Part shown: in pieces, positions 57,991 to 64,000 of the stretch
Position numbering within the stretch: position 1 is the first letter of the stretch
Layout: every line of letters starts with the position of its first letter
Source of the DNA: Ovis canadensis
Taxonomy: Eukaryota > Chordata > Mammalia > Artiodactyla > Bovidae
Assembly: GCF_042477335.2 (NCBI RefSeq)
Contig: NC_091245.1
Location: 80,514,501-80,578,500 of the forward strand
Reading direction: 5' to 3'
DNA length: 64,000 nucleotides
Position numbers and translations under genes: made by a program
Notes under the pieces: generated by a model
Seen by the model: the letters and a program-made list of their open reading frames with translations, nothing else
What the model was told of the DNA's origin: nothing
Database searches by the model: none

Positions 57991-58779
57991 TCATATAGAT
58001 ACATTTTTGAATAAACAAATAAATGGGGGAGAATAGACAATACATGAGTAGATATCCCACCCTCAAAGCAGAGAAGTATAACTCTCCATTCCTTAATAAG
58101 GGGCTACACATAATGACTCCTTCCAAAACATAAAGTATAGAAAGTGGAAAAAGACTAACTTAACAGCAGAGAAACCTGAAAAACATTGCCTCAGCCTAGC
58201 TATCAAAATCAAAATCAATAGTGCTCAGTCCTGTTGATAGAATGTAACCTTAATATGATATAATAATAACGGCAGTTCGCCTCCGGGGTCTTCCTGCCAA
58301 AAATATGTAACTCCATCATACTGGAAGGAAAAACATCAGACAAATCCCGGCTGACAGGCATTCCAAAAGGTAGCTGATCAGTCCTCTTTAAAACTGCCAA
58401 GGTTATTAAAAGCAAAGAAAGTCTGAGAAAACATCTTCAGCCAAGTGGAGTCTGAAGGAACATTACAACTAAAATTAATGTGCTATCTTGAATAAGAGTT
58501 TGTAATAGAGAAAGGACATTAGGAAAAATTAAGGAAATGTTAATGAGGTATGGACTTTTATAATAATATATCAATATTGTTCACTAATTGTGACAAATGT
58601 TCCATACTGGAAATAAAGTTTCAATTTTCTAGTAATTCTAAATATATTCTAAAAATTTATCTAAAATTTTAATGTCCTACATGCAAATTATCAATTAGCA
58701 GATATTTATTGAGTCACTTTTCTTGTGGAACTGCATAGCTTCACCTTGTAGGGAAATTTAGAGCCACTAAAGCCAGTCA
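57991..58779. other. No gene or recognised repeat
   Basis: AT-rich sequence without coding signal. Confidence 0.55.
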
Positions 58780-59402
58780 TATGGGGAAAGAGTGGAAACA
58801 GGAGAGACTTTACTTTTTTGGTCTCCAAAATCACTGTAGATAGTGATTGCAGCCATGAAATTAAAAGACACTGACTCCTTGGAAGGAAAGCTATGATCAA
58901 CCTAGAGCATCTTTAAAATCAAAGACATCATTTTGCCAGCAAATGTCCATCTAGTCAAAGCTACTGTTTTTCCAGCAGTCATGTATGGATGTGAGAGTTG
59001 GACTATAAAGAAAGCTGAGCACCAAAGAATTTATGCTTTTGAACTGTGATGTTGGAGAAGACTCTTGACAGTCCCTTGGACTGCACGGCAATCCAATCAC
59101 TCCATTCTAAAGGAAATCAGTCTTGAATATTATTGGAAGGACTGATGCCGAAGCTGAAACTCCAATACTTTGGCCACCTGATTCAAAGACTGACTCATTG
59201 GAAAAGATCCTGCTGCTGGGAAAGATTGAAGGTGGGAGGAGGAGGGGACAACAGAGGATGAGATGGTTAGATGGCATCACCAACTCAATGGACATGAGTT
59301 TGAGTAAGCTCCAGGAGTTGGTGATGGACAGGGAAGCCTGGTGTGCTGCCCTCCATGGGGTCACAGAGAGTCGGACACAATTGAGCGACTCAACTGAACT
59401 GA
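58780..59402 (+). mobile_element. 5'-truncated BovB with target-site duplication
   Basis: A 620-bp BovB 3' part. The flanks aaagccagtca (58769-58779) and aaagtcagtca (59403-59413) are an 11-bp duplication with one mismatch. Confidence 0.92.
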
Positions 59403-59457
59403 AAAGTCAGTCAGGAAAAAAAAGAATCACGGTGACTGTAGAAACAGTCAGAGACTT

Positions 59458-59670
59458 CACAGATGTGTAGCGGTAAAGAATCTGCCTGCCAGTTTGAGAC
59501 AGAGGCAAGAGACACAGGTTTGATCTCTGGGTCGGGAAGATCGTCTGGAGAAGGAAATGGCAACCCACTCCAGTATTCTTGCTTGAAAATTTCCATGGAC
59601 AGAGGAGCCTGGTGGACTACAATTCATGGGGCTGCAGAGAGTCAGGCATGACTGAGCACAGACACTTAAA
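59458..59670 (+). mobile_element. Bov-tA SINE
   Basis: A plus-strand Bov-tA with a shortened head ('agcggtaaagaatctgcctgcc'), B-box-like 'ggtttgatctc' and the Bov-A body. Confidence 0.88.
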
Positions 59671-60817
59671 ATCTACAGATACCAGAAATATCACTGGAAG
59701 CTTTTAGACAGAGAAAAATTAAGTAGCAACTGCTTAATATAAGAACCTAATTGAAATCTTACTTGTGGACAGCCATCCACTTTCCTGTAACATTGGATTT
59801 GGGAGCAAGAAGAGTTGTTTTTGTTTTAAATAGGCAGCAAATCCTTACAAATTCATGATTCCAAATCTCTAAAAAACAAACCATCCACAAACTTATTCTG
59901 CTAAAACCTCTAGCACTTTATAGTGTGTTCACTCTCTGAGCTGTGTGACGTCTAGATTTTTAGAGTCTATTTGCAAATCAAAAGATACTGGAATGCCACA
60001 GAAAGGGACCGTTAGACTTAACATAAATGACTAATCATTATTTATTCTTTTAAATCTTAACCCTAACTATGTCTCTGGGCTATCAGGCCTAATTCTATCA
60101 TCAATAACAGTGATCTATTTAAGACATGCCTAAATGATTTTTCCCTCTTCTCTCTCATATCACTAGTCATACATTTTTTAAAATAATTGACTCTTTAGAG
60201 AAAGTTAATAATTAACCAAGGAATTTCTATTAATGAAAGTGTTATATTGATTTTTCTCTTTAAAAAGCACATGCATTTTTATTAAAATTTTATATTACCC
60301 AGGTGACAACTTATGTCATGAGGCCTTTAAACATTGAGGTAAGTTTGCTTTGAGGTTCTGTGTCACGTTAGACTGACCATGATTTGCCACTTATTTGTGA
60401 AATTCCTGTGGTGCTTTTAGCTACATGATTACATCTGACACTAGCTTTTTTCCCCACTGAATTTTCACCCTCCACTTTGCAACCTGTTTCTATTTGCAAA
60501 GTTTTACATGTCCAGAAATTTATACAAATTTGCAATTCAGTTCCACTCCTGCAATTAAAAAAAAAAATACAAAAGCTCTTTATGGATGTAGCAGATTTTA
60601 CAGAAAGTTTGGTATGATGAAGGTGTTTATAAGCTAGCAAATAGAAAATTAAATGTTGAGTATCTTTGGTATAAAAGCATTTATTTGCTCATTCTGCAGC
60701 TTCGTTCTGTCATCTTCCATGTCTTCATAATCTTTGTTTCCCCTTCACTTCTGTGTCACTTTCTGTATCAATTTCTGTCACTGTTCTGTCAGGTTTTATG
60801 TAGATGAAACACAAAGC
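59671..60817. other. No gene or recognised repeat
   Basis: AT-rich sequence. A 90-codon minus-strand frame at 60368-60640 has no family signature. Confidence 0.55.
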
Positions 60818-60832
60818 CAGAAATATTTTCTT

Positions 60833-61103
60833 TCTGTTTTTTTTGTTTTGTTTTGTTTGTTTGTTTGTTTTTGATGTGCTGGGTCCTTGTTGCTGTATAT
60901 GGGCTTTCTCTAGTTGCAGTGAGCAGGGGCTACTCTCTGAGTACTTCATACTCTCAGCAAGGGCTCTAGGACTTGGGGCTTCAGTAGTTGGGGCCTAGTT
61001 GCCCTGAGACATATAAGGTCTTATTTCCTGGACCAAGGATCAAACCTGTGTCCCCTGCATTGGCAGATGGACTCTTAAACCACTGGACCACCAAGGAAGT
61101 CCT
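60833..61103 (-). mobile_element. CHR-type SINE with target-site duplication
   Basis: An inverted tRNA-derived SINE with a (CAAA)n tail on the minus strand (GTTT repeats at 60843-60870) and its head at the right ('accaccaaggaagtcct'). The flanks cagaaatattttctt (60818-60832) and cagaaaaattttctt (61104-61118) differ at one base. Confidence 0.88.
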
Positions 61104-61118
61104 CAGAAAAATTTTCTT

Positions 61119-61494
61119 AAAAAAAATTCTTCCTGTTTTATTCTATAGAATAATGCAATTTTCTCCAGTTTCCTCTCTAAATTCAGCTTTAATACATCTA
61201 TCTAATCCAATATTTGCTCGATTACACTGCACTAACTAGCAAGAAAGAGAATTTATTTTTTACTTCAGAATTTAATGACCTAGAATCTGCCTATGGGCTG
61301 ATGCTTCAGGTATTACAATAGAAGTGTACCTAAGCTACCAAATATGCAATTAACTTCATACCTAAAAACACAGAAGGATTCCTCCTTCAATGTTCTACGC
61401 ATTATTAAAACTTATCATCAAGTGTAGTCTTTCTCTTGTTTGGGTTTTTAGAAACATTTGACAGAGACAATGACTCCTCGCTAGAAAGTTACTT
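61119..61494. other. No gene or recognised repeat
   Basis: AT-rich sequence without coding signal. Confidence 0.5.
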
Positions 61495-61640
61495 TTTTAA
61501 ATCTGTTTCTTAATTGGAGTATAATTGCTTTACAATGTTATGTTAGTTCCTGCTGTACAATCAAGTGAATCAGCTATACATATACACATATCCCCTCCCT
61601 CTTGAGCCTCTCTTCCACACCCATCCCCCATTGGCCCTGG
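61495..61640 (-). mobile_element. L1 3'-untranslated fragment (artiodactyl type)
   Basis: 'ttaattggagtataattgctttacaatg' and 'ctgctgtacaatcaagtgaatcagctatacat' form a block common at artiodactyl L1 3' ends, here on the minus strand. Confidence 0.65.
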
Positions 61641-61749
61641 AAAATTACTCTTTATTGAGCTCTGTGGCACTATATTGTCCTGGTCTTCCTCTTATATTAC
61701 TAGATCCTCATTTTCAAGTTTCTTTGCTGCTCACTTATCAGCATTTTGG

Positions 61750-62745
61750 TATCTAAAAATTGGAGAGACACAGGGCTCTGTCCTTAGTCTTCTTCTCTTT
61801 TTATTTATTCTATTTTTTACTCCCCAGATGCTCTCACTTTAACTCATGAGATTTACATTTATCTATATGTATGTGGCCACCCCAATTTTATCATTTTCTG
61901 ATCTCTTAACTGAAGCCTATACTTGTCTATCCAATCAATTACTTTAAATTTCCTTTCTAAAGTTTAAGTCCCCTGAAATTTAGCATATCCCAAAACTGAA
62001 CAATTTATTTTCCCCAAATTTACACCCTCCATATTTTTCTTTATCCATATAATTTGAAGTGCATATCTAAACTTTCAGCAGTGTAACTGTCTTCTTCTAA
62101 AATAAATCCTAAGTCTACCCAGCTCTCACCATCTTACTGATACCATGTTTTCCAAACCACTATCATCTCTTCCATGGAAAGGTCCTTCTTCCAGGCTTAT
62201 ATTTACAGTTTATTTTTCTCCATGGAGCATTTTAAAATGTAGTAATATATTCTTCCTTGGATCAAAAACTCTCCAATGGATACCAGTCTCACACACAGTA
62301 AATCCTCAGTGCTTAACATCATCAAAAATATTCTGTGCAGTTAGATTCTTGGCAGTATCTCTGAACTGATCTCACCTGAGCCTTCCCCTTGTCCATTGCA
62401 GCCACACTGACTCCCTTGCTATTTCTTGAGCAAACCCATCATATTCCCTTATCACAGCCTTTTCCCTTGCTGTTCCACAGAATTTCTATTCCCTTAGCCC
62501 ATTTAATTTGCTTCTAAAATGGAACTTTCTCAATTAGGCTTTTCCTGTCTACACTATCTAAGGTGATACTATCTTCCACAAGCAACCTACCCCCATTCTT
62601 CTTTCCTTAATTTTTCACCATAACATTTATTAACCATCATTGTATTATTTGTTCATTTATTTTTTATTTTTTCTTCCCATCAAAAGGTAAGTTCAGTGTC
62701 TAGCATGTGGTAGATACTTATATTTATTTAATATATGAATCATTT
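61750..62745 (+). mobile_element. Ancient LINE (LINE-2-like) 3' region
   Basis: A long pyrimidine-rich stretch includes 'gagacacagggctctgtcctt', 'gcagccacactgactccc', 'tcccttgctgttccacag' and near the end 'gtctagcatgtggtagatac', in the order expected of a LINE-2-like 3' region. It is strongly diverged, with no open frame of interest. Confidence 0.6.
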
Positions 62746-63896
62746 CTTTCCAAGGTTTTACATTTTTTTAAAGATTTTTACCATTCCCTAAAAGTATATA
62801 CCATCATAAACTATTCTAAAGATCGATAACCTCTGAAGAAAAAGTATGGAGAGATTTTTATGTCAATTTATTCTTTTCAACAAAACATTGGACTCCTGAG
62901 AGTATATTAAAGTTTAAAACAGTTTTTTATTATATAAATAATTGATATTGACAGTAAAGGTATATTTAATTTGACTTGCAAAATGTACATTATCAGCAAC
63001 CTACGTTTCAAGTTAGGGCTACAAGAAATTTGAGTATTGTTTTCTTTCAATTGAAGAAGCAAAGAGGTAGTGTTTCTAAAATAATTTGAAAGATAGAAAA
63101 GAAATCAGTAGCTCTAATCTCTACTCTTAGTATTTAAATTGGGCCATTAACTCACTTCCGTTTTCACTGCTTCTGCCATTTAACCATAGGCTTAAGGAAG
63201 CTAAAATGTTCTTTAATTGAAATTACTTTCATTTAACCACATAACACATGAGATGCAATCCCAGCAAATTTTAGACTGACTCAGTAATAAGATTTCTTTA
63301 CTGATACCACAAGAATTCAATGAAGTATCCAATATCTAAATTCAATTTTATAAAGAGAGAATAGCTTTGGGGGAAACCATCAGTGAAGAAATGCCACCTG
63401 AGGAAATTATAAACCAAAAGAAACAACTTTTTACAATTAATCCACCTACAAGTCTTCATCTGAAGTGTTATGGAAAGCATAAAAAGATTCTTGGGAAAAA
63501 AAATGAGGTTGTTTCTTTTTCTATTCTATAAAAAAACTGTTCCCTACGAGATGAAGTTACTTATATTTTGGGAAAAACACAATAAAATTGCTCTTCAGAA
63601 GTCCTAAATATTCTTAGAATAATATGTATTACTAATGTAACACTTTAGTCTTTTTTTGGTGATCTTTTCCCAAATAGTAAGTGTATTTTGTAAATCCAAG
63701 CTCTATTCATCTACAAATGAAGCAGAATTGTCTGCTAAATATCCCAAAATGAATAGTTTGGATAGACTCAAATAATAATACAGAGATAGGAGAGAGTTAG
63801 ATGGAGAAGGATAAGGTGAGTCTTTCTTCACTAATATTAGAACTACACGTGTAAGTTTTCAAATCATGTCTAAACTGGCCAGTTCACTTTAAATGA
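62746..63896. other. No gene or recognised repeat
   Basis: AT-rich sequence without coding signal. Confidence 0.55.
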
Positions 63897-64000
63897 CAGC
63901 CATACCTTATTTTACTGTACTTTGCTTCATTGTGTTTTGCAGTTACTGCATTGATTTTTTGTTTGTTTGTTTTTCACAAATTAGATGTTTGTGATAACCC
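63897..64000 (+). mobile_element. Left end of a Tigger1-like DNA transposon
   Basis: 'cagccataccttattttact' and 'ttgtgttttgcagttactgca' followed by 'acaaattagatgtttgtgataaccc' match the terminal region of a Tigger1-type element. A (TTTG)n patch interrupts it at 63958-63973. It continues past the right edge. Confidence 0.65.

Overview
This is nuclear DNA of a ruminant, most likely a bovid. The evidence is the density of BovB (RTE-type) LINE copies, tRNA-headed Bov-tA SINEs, BOV-A2 dimers and bovine-type L1 elements, with older mammalian repeats beneath them (Tigger, MaLR and ERVL-class LTRs, MIR, LINE-2). The species cannot be fixed from the window. I see no functional protein-coding gene, no splice-like exon series, no rRNA or tRNA gene and no CRISPR. 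It reads as a gene desert or the inside of a very large intron.

Layout. 1-2.8 kb: an old L1 end, a BOV-A2 and two CHR-type SINEs. 2.8-6.4 kb: an almost full-length BovB on the minus strand, with its endonuclease reading frame and a perfect 80-bp tandem repeat in the 5' leader. 6.5-14.5 kb: five structures, namely a (TA)n run, two BovB tails and two target-site-flanked BovB insertions, one carrying two nested SINEs. 14.5-22 kb: mostly unclassified AT-rich sequence, with an old L1 tail at 17.7-19.4 kb. 22.2-24.8 kb: a Tigger DNA transposon split by a BovB. 24.9-28.55 kb: a young L1 (minus) carrying a 708-codon reverse transcriptase frame. 28.7-29.5 kb: an ERVL-type LTR with a tRNA-Leu-like primer binding site. 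31.0-36.0 kb: a decayed endogenous retrovirus (minus) with recognisable reverse transcriptase, integrase and Env transmembrane remnants. 37.3-39.3 kb: a MaLR internal region and its LTR. 39.3-40.93 kb: a recent processed copy of CHMP1B (ESCRT-III). 43.5-59.7 kb: further BovB and L1 copies, including a twin-primed L1 and a BovB with a short 5' inversion. 60-64 kb: old LINE-2 and L1 remnants, and the start of a second Tigger at the right edge.

The features do not form a pathway. What links them is retrotransposition: L1 machinery explains the L1 copies and the CHMP1B retrocopy, and BovB machinery explains the BovB copies and the Bov-tA/BOV-A SINEs that share its tail. The most gene-like object is the CHMP1B retrocopy. 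It keeps all 199 codons in register with a single premature stop at codon 37, and it has a perfect 12-bp target-site duplication and a poly(A) tail.

I do not see a convincing new biological system. The best leads are the CHMP1B retrocopy and its 155-codon downstream frame, the Env-bearing retrovirus remnant, the 5' inversion in a BovB, and several LINE insertions with non-canonical ends. Edges of old repeats are estimates made by eye.
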